Shown in pieces: positions 24,412 to 33,210 of a DNA stretch of 45,912 bases (position 1 is the first letter of the stretch; each line of letters starts with the position of its first letter). The notes under the pieces are model-generated. The model searched no databases and had not been told where the DNA came from. It worked only from the letters and a program-made list of their open reading frames with translations. This stretch comes from Glaciecola sp964621345 (GTDB lineage: Bacteria; Pseudomonadota; Gammaproteobacteria; Enterobacterales; Alteromonadaceae), in assembly GCA_964621345.1 (NCBI GenBank), contig CAZUON010000025.1, positions 1 through 45,912 on the forward strand, in the 5' to 3' direction. A program made the position numbers and the translations under genes.

Positions 24412-26949
24412 ATGACTACAGTAAAAAAAGCAAAGCCTTCACCAAGGAAGAAAGCAGGCACAAAAAGCGCTGCTGACTCAAACAATGCGGTATCTGCTAT
24501 TCCCGCCCTAGACTTATCGAAAAAAGCATTTAAAGAAGCAGTGGTTCGTCATCTGCACAGCACCCTTGGTACTGACGAAAATAAAGCAAACAATCATGCA
24601 TGGTTTAAAGCGGTAAGTGCTGCTATTCAGGAATTGGTACTAGAACGTTTAAGAACCACGCAAAAAAGTCACTACATCAACGATACTCGCGCGGTACATT
24701 ATTTTTCTGCAGAATTTTTAATGGGGCGCTTACTTTCGAATAACATGCATAACTTTGGTTTGTTTGAAACCGCAGACTCAGCGCTACAAGAGCTGGGCAT
24801 TAGCTTAACTGACGTATTAGAAGAAGAGCCGGATATGGCTCTTGGTAATGGTGGGCTAGGGCGCCTCGCTGCGTGTTTCATCGATTCTCTAGCAACCATG
24901 GAATACCCTGCAATTGGTTATGGCATTCACTATGAGCACGGTTTGTTTCGTCAAGAAATTAAACATGGTGCTCAAATTGAGCGTCCTGATAGCTGGCGAG
25001 ATTATGGCAATCCATGGGAGATCTGCCGACCAGAGTCTATTCAAGAAATATCTTTATACGGCTATGTTGAGACCAAATATGGTAAAAACGGTCAAATCCA
25101 GAAGGAATGGCATCCGGGAGCGATTGTAAAAGGACTTCCTTGGGACATTCCTGTAGTTGGATATGGCGGTAAAACGGTCAATGTCTTGCGTTTATGGGAG
25201 AGTCAGGCTTCAGGTTATTTCAACTGGGATGTATTTAATGCCGGTGGTTATGTTGATGCTCAGCGCGAGAATGTAGAGTCAGAGACGATTTCAAAAGTGC
25301 TTTATCCAAATGATGAAACAGAGGCTGGTAAAGAGCTTAGACTCATTCAACAGTACTTTTTCAGTGCCTGCTCTTTAAAAGATATTATTCGCCGTTATAA
25401 ACGCGCACACGGAGATGATTGGTCAAGATTTACTGAGCAAGTTGTTATTCAACTTAACGACACACATCCGGCGATTGCTATTCCAGAGTTAATGCGTATT
25501 TTAGTCGACAGAGCCGAGCTTGATTGGGACAGTGCATGGGACATATGTCAAAACACCTTCGCCTATACTAACCATACCTTGTTACCTGAGGCCCTTGAAA
25601 AATGGCCGGCTCGTATGATTGAGAAAATCTTACCGCGTCACCTCGAAATTATTTACGAGATTAACCATCGCTTCATGGCCTTAGTTGAACAGCAATGGCC
25701 GGGTGACAATGCAATGAAAGCCAAGTTGTCTATTATTGAAGAAAGCAACGACAAGATGGTGCGTATGGGTAATTTGAGTGTTATTGGAGCCTTTGCGGTA
25801 AACGGTGTGGCTGAAATTCACTCACGCTTGGTTAAACAAGATTTGTTCCCAGAATTTGATCAGCTTTATCCAGAAAAGCTGACTAACGTTACCAACGGAA
25901 TTACTCCACGACGCTGGCTAAAAGCGTGTAATCCGTTGTTGTCAGATTTGATCTCGAAAAAAATTGGGAATGATTGGCCCCTACATCTGAGTAAGCTTGA
26001 TGATTTATCGGAACTTGCAGACAATAAAACCTTTCAAAACTCGTTTATGCGCGTTAAGCAAAAAAACAAAGACGCGTTGGCAAAAGAAATCAAAGCGCTG
26101 ACAGGGATTTCCGTAGATACGAAAGCTATCTTTGATATCCAGATTAAACGTTTGCATGAATATAAACGTCAGCACCTTAATTTATTGCATATATTGGCGT
26201 TGTATCGTCGTTTGCTTGAGAACCCAGATTATGACATTCACCCACGCGTATTTATTTTTGGCGCAAAAGCAGCCCCAGGTTACAAGTTAGCAAAAACCAT
26301 TATTTACGCGATTAACAAGGTTGCCGAGAAAATTAACAGCGATAATCGCGTTAATAGTAAATTGAAGGTGGTATTTTTACCGAATTATCGCGTGTCTCTT
26401 GCTGAAAAAATGATTCCTGCGGCAGATGTATCGCAGCAAATTTCAACGGCAGGTAAAGAGGCATCCGGAACCGGTAACATGAAGCTCGCGTTAAACGGAG
26501 CGGTGACCATTGGTACACTTGATGGCGCGAACATTGAAATCGCTGAAGAAGTCGGCGAGGACAATATTTTCATTTTTGGTAAAACCGTTGAAGAAGTTAA
26601 TGAGACAGTCGCTAAAGGCTACAATCCTTATGATTATTATTACAAAAATAATGAAATTAAAGCGATTTTAGATTGGCTAGACAGTGATTACTTCACTCCA
26701 GGTAATCCTGGAGCATTGTCTTCGCTTAAACAAAGCATGCTAGATGGCGGAGACCCATATTTGGTTCTAGCTGACTTTGAATCATACTCGCAAGCGAATG
26801 TAGCCTTAGATGAGGCATATAAAGATAAGACTCGTTGGGCGAAAATGGCAATTTTGAATTGCGCAAAAATGGGTAAATTTACCTCTGACCGCTCTATACA
26901 AGACTATGTTGACAAGATTTGGAAGTTGGAGAAATGCCAAGTCAGTTAG
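24412..26949 (+). CDS. glgP: glycogen/starch/alpha-glucan phosphorylase
   Basis: 845 aa. A Lys/Ala/Ser-rich leader of about 35 residues precedes the GT35 phosphorylase fold: HYFSAEFLMGRLL, ALGNGGLGRLAACF, LNDTHPAIAIPELMR, TNGITPRRWL, IKRLHEYKRQHLN and the PLP site EASGTGNMKLALNGA (Lys691). It cleaves alpha-1,4-glucans with phosphate to release glucose-1-phosphate, the Pgm substrate. Slightly longer than E. coli GlgP (815), mostly due to the N-terminal extension. No glgB, glgC, glgA or glgX is in the window, unlike the E. coli glg operon. Confidence 0.97.
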   Translation: MTTVKKAKPSPRKKAGTKSAADSNNAVSAIPALDLSKKAFKEAVVRHLHSTLGTDENKANNHAWFKAVSAAIQELVLERLRTTQKSHYINDTRAVHYFSAEFLMGRLLSNNMHNFGLFETADSALQELGISLTDVLEEEPDMALGNGGLGRLAACFIDSLATMEYPAIGYGIHYEHGLFRQEIKHGAQIERPDSWRDYGNPWEICRPESIQEISLYGYVETKYGKNGQIQKEWHPGAIVKGLPWDIPVVGYGGKTVNVLRLWESQASGYFNWDVFNAGGYVDAQRENVESETISKVLYPNDETEAGKELRLIQQYFFSACSLKDIIRRYKRAHGDDWSRFTEQVVIQLNDTHPAIAIPELMRILVDRAELDWDSAWDICQNTFAYTNHTLLPEALEKWPARMIEKILPRHLEIIYEINHRFMALVEQQWPGDNAMKAKLSIIEESNDKMVRMGNLSVIGAFAVNGVAEIHSRLVKQDLFPEFDQLYPEKLTNVTNGITPRRWLKACNPLLSDLISKKIGNDWPLHLSKLDDLSELADNKTFQNSFMRVKQKNKDALAKEIKALTGISVDTKAIFDIQIKRLHEYKRQHLNLLHILALYRRLLENPDYDIHPRVFIFGAKAAPGYKLAKTIIYAINKVAEKINSDNRVNSKLKVVFLPNYRVSLAEKMIPAADVSQQISTAGKEASGTGNMKLALNGAVTIGTLDGANIEIAEEVGEDNIFIFGKTVEEVNETVAKGYNPYDYYYKNNEIKAILDWLDSDYFTPGNPGALSSLKQSMLDGGDPYLVLADFESYSQANVALDEAYKDKTRWAKMAILNCAKMGKFTSDRSIQDYVDKIWKLEKCQVS

Positions 26950-26971
26950 TGCAAAGTACGCATCTGTTCAA

Positions 26972-26998
26972 AAAGCCAGCATAAAAGCTGGCTTTTTT
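26972..26998 (+). terminator. intrinsic terminator of glgP
   Basis: AAAGCCAGC (26972-26980), loop ATAAAA, GCTGGCTTT (26987-26995) followed by T residues on the plus strand. Confidence 0.92.
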
Positions 26999-27129
26999 GT
27001 AATTAAAGTGGCTTTTTAGTCAAGAAATTCTCTAGATTAACGATACATTAAGTATTGGCTGATTGACCGTTTTGTTATAGCAGCAAAATAATAATCGGAC
27101 TGCACTTAATTAGGATCCCACTTTAAGTT

Positions 27130-28446
27130 ATGACTTTAGAGCAACACATTCATTTAAACAACATCCCGAATCGATATCATTTTATCGAGATAGTGGAGGG
27201 CATTGCCAAAACGCATCAGCGTTACAGCTTAATGCTTATGGATGTGATGCGTTTTTCAGATGTATCTGCTGCCTTTGATCATAAATCTGGCGACTTGGTA
27301 TTATTACAAATTGCTAATCATATCTGTTCAATCTTTGAGGGAGCAGAAGCCATTGGGCGATTAAGTGGCGACATTTTTGGCGTTGTTTTCATTGATGCAA
27401 TTACACCTGCTGCGATGCGAGAGAAAAACGCCGATTTGATTTCTCATTTCAAAGCGCCACTGATGGTCAACGATACTGCCTTTATTGCAGACTTTAATGT
27501 GGGAGCGGCAATTTGTAAGCATAAAGACACCGATTCAAATACGGTAATTTCGCTGGCAGAGAGCGCACTTAAAAAGTCAAAGTCTAATCGCCACGTTAAT
27601 TTCTCCTTGCTGAGCGATGATAATCAAGAAGTCACAGGTAAAGGCTTAGCATTAAAAGCGGATTTAACTCGTGCGCTTAACAATCATGAGTTGGAGCTTT
27701 ATTTTCAGCCAAAGGTTGATTTAAACACATGTGAAATTATTGGTGGTGAATGCTTGTTGCGCTGGAATCACCCTTTGGATGGCGTGGTGTTCCCGGGTAC
27801 CTTACTTAAAGCCGCAGAGTCATACAATATGATGAATGAGTTAGGCTACTGGACCTTAGAAAGCGCCTTTAGTGCAATTGCTACCATCAGTGCCCATGGC
27901 TTTGATATTCCTGTTTCAGTCAATATTTCACCGACTCAGCTATACGACCCTAAATTGCTGCCCAAAATTCGAAAGCTGGTCAGCAAATACGATATCAATC
28001 CAAGTTTAATTGAAATTGAGTTAACAGAAGACGTTGCCCTTACCAATTCTTTGTTAGTGAAACGCCAGTTAGACGAGATGAAGAAAATGGGAATAGCAAT
28101 TTCGATGGATGATTTTGGTAAAGGCTATTCTAATTTAAGTTTTATTCGCGACTTAGAGCTCTCGGCAATAAAAATCGATAAAGCCTTTGTACTGGCCCTC
28201 GATGAGTCTCCGGTAAATTCTGCGATTGTACGGGCAACAAAAATTATTTGTGATGCCAAAGGCTGTGAAACTTACGCCGAGGGTATCGAAAATACAGAGC
28301 AGCTAGCGATGCTCAAAGAGATGGGGATTTCAAAGGGACAGGGCTTTCTATTCTCCCAAGCAGTGCCGCTCAATCAGTTCCTTGATTTAATGACCACAAA
28401 TGATTTTGTGCAAATAGTTGAGTTTGACGCTCGAAATACAGGGTAG
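27130..28446 (+). CDS. degenerate GGDEF + EAL domain protein (probable c-di-GMP phosphodiesterase)
   Basis: 438 aa, soluble, no sensor domain. The N-terminal GGDEF-like domain (about 1-160) has GRLSGDIFGVVF where an active cyclase has GGDEF, so it is probably not a cyclase. The EAL domain (about 180-430) begins ELYFQPKVDLNTCEIIGGECLLRWNHP: the signature is ECL rather than EAL, keeping the Glu. Other catalytic residues are present: NISPTQL, IEIELTED, DDFGKGYSN, IKIDK, AEGIEN and the Gln in KGQGFLFSQ. A working phosphodiesterase is therefore likely. Single gene after the glgP terminator. Confidence 0.9.
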   Translation: MTLEQHIHLNNIPNRYHFIEIVEGIAKTHQRYSLMLMDVMRFSDVSAAFDHKSGDLVLLQIANHICSIFEGAEAIGRLSGDIFGVVFIDAITPAAMREKNADLISHFKAPLMVNDTAFIADFNVGAAICKHKDTDSNTVISLAESALKKSKSNRHVNFSLLSDDNQEVTGKGLALKADLTRALNNHELELYFQPKVDLNTCEIIGGECLLRWNHPLDGVVFPGTLLKAAESYNMMNELGYWTLESAFSAIATISAHGFDIPVSVNISPTQLYDPKLLPKIRKLVSKYDINPSLIEIELTEDVALTNSLLVKRQLDEMKKMGIAISMDDFGKGYSNLSFIRDLELSAIKIDKAFVLALDESPVNSAIVRATKIICDAKGCETYAEGIENTEQLAMLKEMGISKGQGFLFSQAVPLNQFLDLMTTNDFVQIVEFDARNTG

Positions 28447-28489
28447 GGATTGATAACATCAGCACGGTTTCACTAAATAGGTAAATCCA

Positions 28490-29488
28490 GTGCTCACATC
28501 TTTGCAAGACTTTCTATCGTTCAGCATTAAACACGAAGCAGACTGGCCCACTTTTTCTGCAGATATCAATGCCAATATTCATGCTACATCTCCTATCCCG
28601 GGTGTTTTAATTTTTAGACCTCAGCAGCCTCAAGATGCCGACAAACACATTGTGCTATCGAGCGCTATACACGGCAACGAGACCGCACCGATAGAAATTT
28701 GCAATCAACTGATTAAAGACATTGCAAATGGCGACTTAGGCCTCGCCCATTCCGTTATGTTCATATTTGGAAACATTCCCGCGATTGTAAAGCAAACCCG
28801 TTTTATAGAAGAAAACCTAAACCGACTTTTTGCCCCTGACATTGAGGGCGATAGCCTCGAAGTGCCAAGAGCCAAAGCCCTTATGCAAGCGCTTTCTGCA
28901 TTCTTTGATGGGGCAAAAGGGGAGCGCCATCACTATGACTTACATACCGCAATACGAGGTTCAAAAAACGAAAAGTTTGCGGTCTACCCTTACTTGCATG
29001 GAAAGGCGCACAGCAAATCAGAACTACAGTTTATGTCAGATTGCGGGGTCAATACTGTTTTACTCTCACAATCGGCGACCACGACATTTAGTTATTATTC
29101 CTCGTATTATCACAACGCACATTCGTTCACGGTAGAACTGGGTAAAGTAAAGCCTTTTGGCGAAAATGACATGAGTCGTTTTGATGCGGTGAGTAAAATG
29201 TTGCGCCGTTTAATACAGCATAAAACCCTGAGTTTGACGCCGTTCGAAGAATGTCCTTTAAGCATATATGAGGTCAATCAGGTAATTAATAAGCATCAAG
29301 ACAACTTTGTATTGCATTTTTCAGATGATGCCGTTAACTTCCAAGATTTTGCTAAAGGTGTATTGCTGGCTAGCGAAGGTGACACTGAATATAGAGCCGA
29401 GCAAGACGGTGAAGCAATTGTATTTCCAAATGCAAATGTTGCCATTGGTCAGCGCGCTTTACTCACGGTGGTGCCTTGTGAACTCTGA
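28490..29488 (+). CDS. astE: succinylglutamate desuccinylase AstE
   Basis: 332 aa. GTG start at 28490 with AGGT nearby. Zinc-peptidase M14-like fold: IVLSSAIHGNETAP gives the first ligands (His61, Glu64), ENLNRLF the Asn-Arg pair, YDLHTAIRGS the third ligand, and FTVELGKVKPFGENDMSRF contains the catalytic Glu. Similarity to E. coli AstE runs along the whole protein. AstE hydrolyses N-succinylglutamate in the last step of the AST arginine-degradation pathway, but astC, A, D and B are not present here. The end overlaps the HIT gene by 11 bp. Confidence 0.88.
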   Translation: MLTSLQDFLSFSIKHEADWPTFSADINANIHATSPIPGVLIFRPQQPQDADKHIVLSSAIHGNETAPIEICNQLIKDIANGDLGLAHSVMFIFGNIPAIVKQTRFIEENLNRLFAPDIEGDSLEVPRAKALMQALSAFFDGAKGERHHYDLHTAIRGSKNEKFAVYPYLHGKAHSKSELQFMSDCGVNTVLLSQSATTTFSYYSSYYHNAHSFTVELGKVKPFGENDMSRFDAVSKMLRRLIQHKTLSLTPFEECPLSIYEVNQVINKHQDNFVLHFSDDAVNFQDFAKGVLLASEGDTEYRAEQDGEAIVFPNANVAIGQRALLTVVPCEL

Positions 29489-29906
29489 TTTTGCGTTACA
29501 CCCTCAGCTAGAGAAAGACAGTCGCTTCGTGTATCGACTTAACTTATCCGATGTGCGGATCATCGATGATGCAAATTACCCTTGGTTTTTGCTGATACCT
29601 CGGCGTCCTAACTTAGCAGAGCTGCATCAGTTAAATGAAGATGAGCAACAATTGCTTACAAATGAAAGTCGACTTTTATCGCAAGCCATAGAACAATGTT
29701 TCTCACCAGACAAATTAAATGTTGCTGCCATTGGTAATGTCGTGCCGCAACTGCATGTGCATCATATCGCTAGGTACAAAGCTGATATTGCTTGGCCAAA
29801 GCCTGTTTGGGGGTTTGCCCCGTTGCTGTCTTACGAGGACACGCAATTACAAGCACGAATAGGTGTTTTGAGTGAATGTTTAACACATATGCAAAATAAG
29901 CATTAA
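29478..29906 (+). CDS. HIT family protein
   Basis: 142 aa from GTG 29478, which overlaps the astE stop and gives the typical HIT start (NSDFALHPQLEKDSRFVYRL). Upstream in-frame codons lie inside astE and are not credible. The histidine triad is QLHVHHIARY (His93, His95, His96), preceded by NVAAIGNVVPQ and followed by WPKPVWG. HIT proteins are nucleotide hydrolases or transferases; the substrate is unknown. Coupled translation with astE is evident from the overlap. Confidence 0.9.
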   Translation: MNSDFALHPQLEKDSRFVYRLNLSDVRIIDDANYPWFLLIPRRPNLAELHQLNEDEQQLLTNESRLLSQAIEQCFSPDKLNVAAIGNVVPQLHVHHIARYKADIAWPKPVWGFAPLLSYEDTQLQARIGVLSECLTHMQNKH

Positions 29907-29952
29907 TACAACATTTGATAAGCAATTTAACTGATGAAAATAAGGACATACT

Positions 29953-30273
29953 ATGATTATTACTACCACTAATTCCATTGAAGGAAAATCTATCAACCAA
30001 TACTGCGGTGTTGTGATAGGTGAGGCAATTATGGGCGCGAACGTATTTAAAGATTTATTTGCCTCTATCCGAGATATTGTAGGCGGTCGTTCTGGTGCTT
30101 ATGAGGCAGAGTTAACAAAAGCGCGGCAAGTGGCTTTTCAGGAGCTAGAGCGCGAAGCACACATGTTAGGTGCTGATGCTGTGGTTGGTGTTGATTTAGA
30201 TTACGAAGTCGTAGGACAAAATGGCAGCATGTTGATGGTAAGCATTAGCGGTACCGCGGTAACGTTAGGATAA
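29953..30273 (+). CDS. ybjQ: YbjQ family heavy-metal-binding-domain protein (UPF0145)
   Basis: 106 aa. The full-length YbjQ pattern is clear: MIITTTNSIEGKSINQYCGV, VVIGEAIMGANVFKDLFASI, RDIVGGRSGAYEAELTKAR and ADAVVGVDLDYEVVG. The family forms homopentamers of unknown function. AAGGACATACTATG upstream supplies a binding site. It follows the HIT gene by 46 bp on the same strand. Confidence 0.95.
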   Translation: MIITTTNSIEGKSINQYCGVVIGEAIMGANVFKDLFASIRDIVGGRSGAYEAELTKARQVAFQELEREAHMLGADAVVGVDLDYEVVGQNGSMLMVSISGTAVTLG

Positions 30274-30327
30274 ATCTTTATTGCAATGTTGTTCGTATCA
30301 TGACTAAGTCTTTAATTGGAGTAAGTC

Positions 30328-31248
30328 ATGACACAAATAAAAACAACAACAAAGTCACATACCGATAAGCAGATTGATATCCCCCAGCAAGCATTTGATT
30401 GGTACGATGAATATGCCCACGGAGATATCAATCGTCGTACCTTTATGACGCGCCTTGCGTCATTGTCGGTGGCCGGTTTGTCGATGGGCGTAATAAGCAG
30501 CGCCTTACTGCCTAATTATGCAAAAGCAGAACAAGTATCCTTTAACGACCCTGCCATTAAAGCAACCTATGCGAGCTTTGATTCACCTAATGGCCACTCA
30601 GAAGGTAGAGGCTACTTGGTAACCCCCACGAACTTATCTGATAAAGCGCCTGCGGTTTTAGTTGTTCATGAAAACAGAGGCCTAAACCCTTACATAAAAG
30701 ACGTCGCTAGACGATTAGCGAGCGCTGGCTTTATTGCTTTTGCTCCTGATGCATTGCACCCATTAGGCGGTTATCCGGGCAATGATGACGAAGGACGCGC
30801 GATGCAGCGCAGCCTCGATAGAGCGAAAATAGAACAGGATTTTATGGCTGGTGCAGCGTGGTTAAAGAACCATGAGAAAACCAGCGGTAAATTAGGTGTC
30901 GTTGGCTTTTGCTTTGGCGGCTACATTAGTAATTTACTTGCAGCGACTATGCCAGAGCAAGTGGATGCCGCCGTGCCTTACTACGGAACTCCGGCATCTG
31001 CCGATTTACAGCAAAATGTGAAAGGACCTTTGATGATACATTTTGCCGAGCAAGACAAACGCGTAAACGCCTCATGGCCGGCGTATGAAGCTGTACTTAA
31101 AGCCAATAACGCAAACTATCAGGCCTTTACATATGCAGATGCGCAACACGGTTTTCATAATGATTCGACGAGTCGCTACAGTCCAGAAGATGCCAAGTTA
31201 TCGTGGGAGCGCACTTTAGCGTTTTTCTCACAACACTTGGCTAGTTAG
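30328..31248 (+). CDS. Tat-exported dienelactone hydrolase family protein
   Basis: 306 aa. The N-terminal region has a twin-arginine motif, NRRTFMTRLASLSVAGLSMG (Arg36-Arg37), followed by a hydrophobic stretch, so export by Tat is likely. The alpha/beta-hydrolase domain carries the DLH triad: Cys195 in GVVGFCFGGY, Asp243 in FAEQDKR, His274 in DAQHGFH. The closest described relatives are YghX-like proteins. DLH enzymes open lactones of chloroaromatic degradation, but the natural substrate of exported homologues is unknown. AATTGGAG precedes the ATG. Confidence 0.9.
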   Translation: MTQIKTTTKSHTDKQIDIPQQAFDWYDEYAHGDINRRTFMTRLASLSVAGLSMGVISSALLPNYAKAEQVSFNDPAIKATYASFDSPNGHSEGRGYLVTPTNLSDKAPAVLVVHENRGLNPYIKDVARRLASAGFIAFAPDALHPLGGYPGNDDEGRAMQRSLDRAKIEQDFMAGAAWLKNHEKTSGKLGVVGFCFGGYISNLLAATMPEQVDAAVPYYGTPASADLQQNVKGPLMIHFAEQDKRVNASWPAYEAVLKANNANYQAFTYADAQHGFHNDSTSRYSPEDAKLSWERTLAFFSQHLAS

Positions 31249-31268
31249 GTAATTAGTTAGGTAAGTAA

Positions 31269-31289
31269 AAGGGGCGCTTTAGCCCCCTT
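31269..31289. terminator. hairpin after the dienelactone hydrolase gene
   Basis: AAGGGG (31269-31274) pairs with CCCCTT (31284-31289), with inner GC/GC pairs (31276-31277 and 31282-31283) around a TTTA tip. It lies 20 bp after the stop and also faces the end of the convergent DUF2897 gene. The T tract is displaced (AATTTTT further on), so efficiency is uncertain. Confidence 0.6.
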
Positions 31290-31328
31290 AAACGGAATTT
31301 TTGCTCTGAAATAATATGATGCGCTGGC

Positions 31329-31490
31329 TTACCAATCGTCTTTTTTGTCATCGCCATCATAATCAGAATCTGGGCGTTTTTTAAAGTCTTTAGGAATAAC
31401 AAACTTGTTGCTGTATTTTACGAGCAGTAAGTTGCCAACAATAATCCCAAATACAAAGACCACTATTACAATTATCCAGAATGTACTCAT
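31329..31490 (-). CDS. DUF2897 family small membrane protein
   Basis: 53 aa, ATG at 31490, GGAG 9 bases upstream. One membrane helix (FWIIVIVVFVFGIIVGNLLL), then VKYSNKFVIPKDFKK and an acidic tail (PDSDYDGDDKKDDW). Length, the GN-LL-KYS pattern after the helix and the short charged tail fit the DUF2897 family of small gammaproteobacterial membrane proteins of unknown function. It is the last gene of a minus-strand run, 38 bp after the M15 peptidase gene. Confidence 0.78.
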   Translation of the reverse strand: MSTFWIIVIVVFVFGIIVGNLLLVKYSNKFVIPKDFKKRPDSDYDGDDKKDDW

Positions 31491-31528
31491 ATATACGGCT
31501 CCATTGGGACCAAATCCAACCTTTAATG

Positions 31529-32206
31529 CTATCTAACACCTCTATTATAGGTGTAGCGTTCAACTAAGTATTCTAATAGCGGCAAAATTGTTTCTTTACC
31601 CAGTATATTGCTGTTACGCAATTGTGTAGATAGGGCCTTGATATCAAAATTTGATTCAATTTGTTTAGCAATCGCTTGGTAGCTAATATGCCAAGGCTCT
31701 TGAGCCACGCCGCCAACGTAGTGCGCATAAGGATGGTAAAAACCATAGTGGCTTGCATTGGCGTGTACCCAATCACTCAGTTTTGCACAGGGGCCATTGT
31801 TTTCATATTCATCGCTCACCAGCTGAAAGTCGTGATTTTGTTCATCTATGCTGCGTTTGTCGAAAAAATCAAAATCAGTTCCCCAGTGGTGGCGACTCGC
31901 GCCAGGTAGGGCAGACCATAACATAATTGCGTGGATTTTCTCTTCAGGACTCAACTGCTCCGCAGTCAAAGAGTCTCCGCTAAGGGTGTATAGGGGCAGT
32001 TCACCCAACCATTTACGATTCCAGATCGACAGTTGTTTATCGAAGCTTCTAAAACTGCTGCATATCTTCAAGTCTAGGCCCTGTTCACGGGCATCATTTT
32101 GCATCTGTGAAAACGCATCGCGCACCTCAGCTTGCAAAAAATGCCGCTCGTCCACGGCACAAATGTGAGCATCACTTACGCCCATAATTGCAGTTTGGCT
32201 AATCAT
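31529..32206 (-). CDS. M15 family D-alanyl-D-alanine carboxypeptidase (VanY/DacB type)
   Basis: 225 aa, no clear signal peptide. Zinc motif SRHHWGTDFD (Ser104, His106, Asp113) and EPWH (catalytic Glu170, zinc ligand His173) define an M15B LAS peptidase; LKICSSFRSFDKQLSIWNRK is the conserved substrate-binding segment. Family members trim D-Ala from peptidoglycan precursors or muropeptides. Without an evident signal peptide it may act in the cytoplasm, for example in recycling, but an unrecognised export route is possible. Confidence 0.88.
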   Translation of the reverse strand: MISQTAIMGVSDAHICAVDERHFLQAEVRDAFSQMQNDAREQGLDLKICSSFRSFDKQLSIWNRKWLGELPLYTLSGDSLTAEQLSPEEKIHAIMLWSALPGASRHHWGTDFDFFDKRSIDEQNHDFQLVSDEYENNGPCAKLSDWVHANASHYGFYHPYAHYVGGVAQEPWHISYQAIAKQIESNFDIKALSTQLRNSNILGKETILPLLEYLVERYTYNRGVR

Positions 32207-32243
32207 AAAACGACCTTGCCATAGCCTAAGTCATTAAGCGTGC

Positions 32244-32591
32244 TCAAACGCCAAAGACCTCTGCGTAGTCTTCAGCCTTAAAGCCAATATAAGAATCTTG
32301 ACCGTGGCTTATAATTGGGCGCTTTATCATCGACGGGTTTTCTTGCAATAAAGCAACCGCGTTATCCTCAGATAAGCTATCTTTGACTTCTTGGGTGAGC
32401 TTTCTATAGGTCGTACCGCGTTTGTTGACTACGGTGTCTAAGCCGTGTTTGGCAATCATAGTTTGTAAAAAGGTGGCTTGTACTGCTTGCTTTTTATAGT
32501 CGTAAAACTGATATTCAATATTGTGGCTCTCTAGCCATTTTTTTGCTTTTTTAATCGTATCGCAGTTACTAATTCCATACATAATGGTCAT
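32244..32591 (-). CDS. yffB: ArsC/Spx family reductase (YffB)
   Basis: 115 aa from ATG 32591 (MTIMYGISNCDTIKKAKKWL); upstream in-frame codons run into the previous gene and are unlikely. Thioredoxin-like ArsC fold with Cys10 in NCDT, YQFYDYKK, NKRGTTYRKL, and SMIKRPIISH in place of the arsenate-reductase RPI region. The YffB group resembles glutathione-dependent arsenate reductases but has no proven arsenate activity. It follows the ACT-domain gene by 31 bp on the same strand. Confidence 0.92.
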   Translation of the reverse strand: MTIMYGISNCDTIKKAKKWLESHNIEYQFYDYKKQAVQATFLQTMIAKHGLDTVVNKRGTTYRKLTQEVKDSLSEDNAVALLQENPSMIKRPIISHGQDSYIGFKAEDYAEVFGV

Positions 32592-32622
32592 GTGATTGTA
32601 AGCCTTTTCATTATTTTTTATG

Positions 32623-33003
32623 TTACTTAAATTTATAGCCTGCAGCTTTGAGCGCGTCAATCGCCGTGTCTAAGCTGCCTTGCTTTACTAATACATAGTC
32701 GGTTTCAAAAGTCGATACAACAAATATACTGACTTTCGCCTTTGCGAGTACGCCGCCAATTTCGGCCATAATACCCACCATAGATAAATTCAGAGGACCG
32801 AGAACTTCCAATACACGCCAATCGTGATCGGTTTCTTCGGCCTCAATTGTCAGCTTTTGTGGTACCACTAACGATAATTCATCAAAAGTTTTGCCAATAA
32901 AATACACATCGCATTGCAATACTTGTGAAGGGATCGCTTGCGTCACGTCGAGGCTGTGTATAGCAAAGGTATCATCAAGTACTTGGAGTGTTTGTTTAGC
33001 CAC
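32623..33003 (-). CDS. ACT domain protein
   Basis: 126 aa. The C-terminal half, WRVLEVLGPLNLSMVGIMAEIGGVLAKAKVSIFVVSTFETDYVLVK, is an ACT domain of the stand-alone CASTOR/aspartate-kinase-like type; the N-terminal half is probably a second, degenerate repeat. Such proteins bind amino acids and regulate partners; no partner is identifiable. First gene of the minus-strand run yffB, M15 peptidase, DUF2897. The 207-bp divergent spacer before the patatin gene holds the promoters. Confidence 0.85.
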   Translation of the reverse strand: MAKQTLQVLDDTFAIHSLDVTQAIPSQVLQCDVYFIGKTFDELSLVVPQKLTIEAEETDHDWRVLEVLGPLNLSMVGIMAEIGGVLAKAKVSIFVVSTFETDYVLVKQGSLDTAIDALKAAGYKFK

Positions 33004-33210
33004 AGGTTCACCTTATTTAAGTTTATCCACCGTATCTGTGGATAAGTTTGTGTAGTACATTGGGGTTAGTCATTAACGCTATGAAAACTATAACAAAAAT
33101 TATCTGTTCAGAATACACACAAGGTATAATTATTAGCCTAAATCAGGAATAATTATTGTTCAAATTGTTTAAAAAACCGCATAATAAAACAAAAAAGGAA
33201 AGCTTCAGCC

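Noticed and set aside
29307..29477. Upstream extension of the HIT gene inside astE
   Set aside because: The extension overlaps conserved astE sequence and has no HIT-family similarity; GTG at 29478 gives the normal family length.
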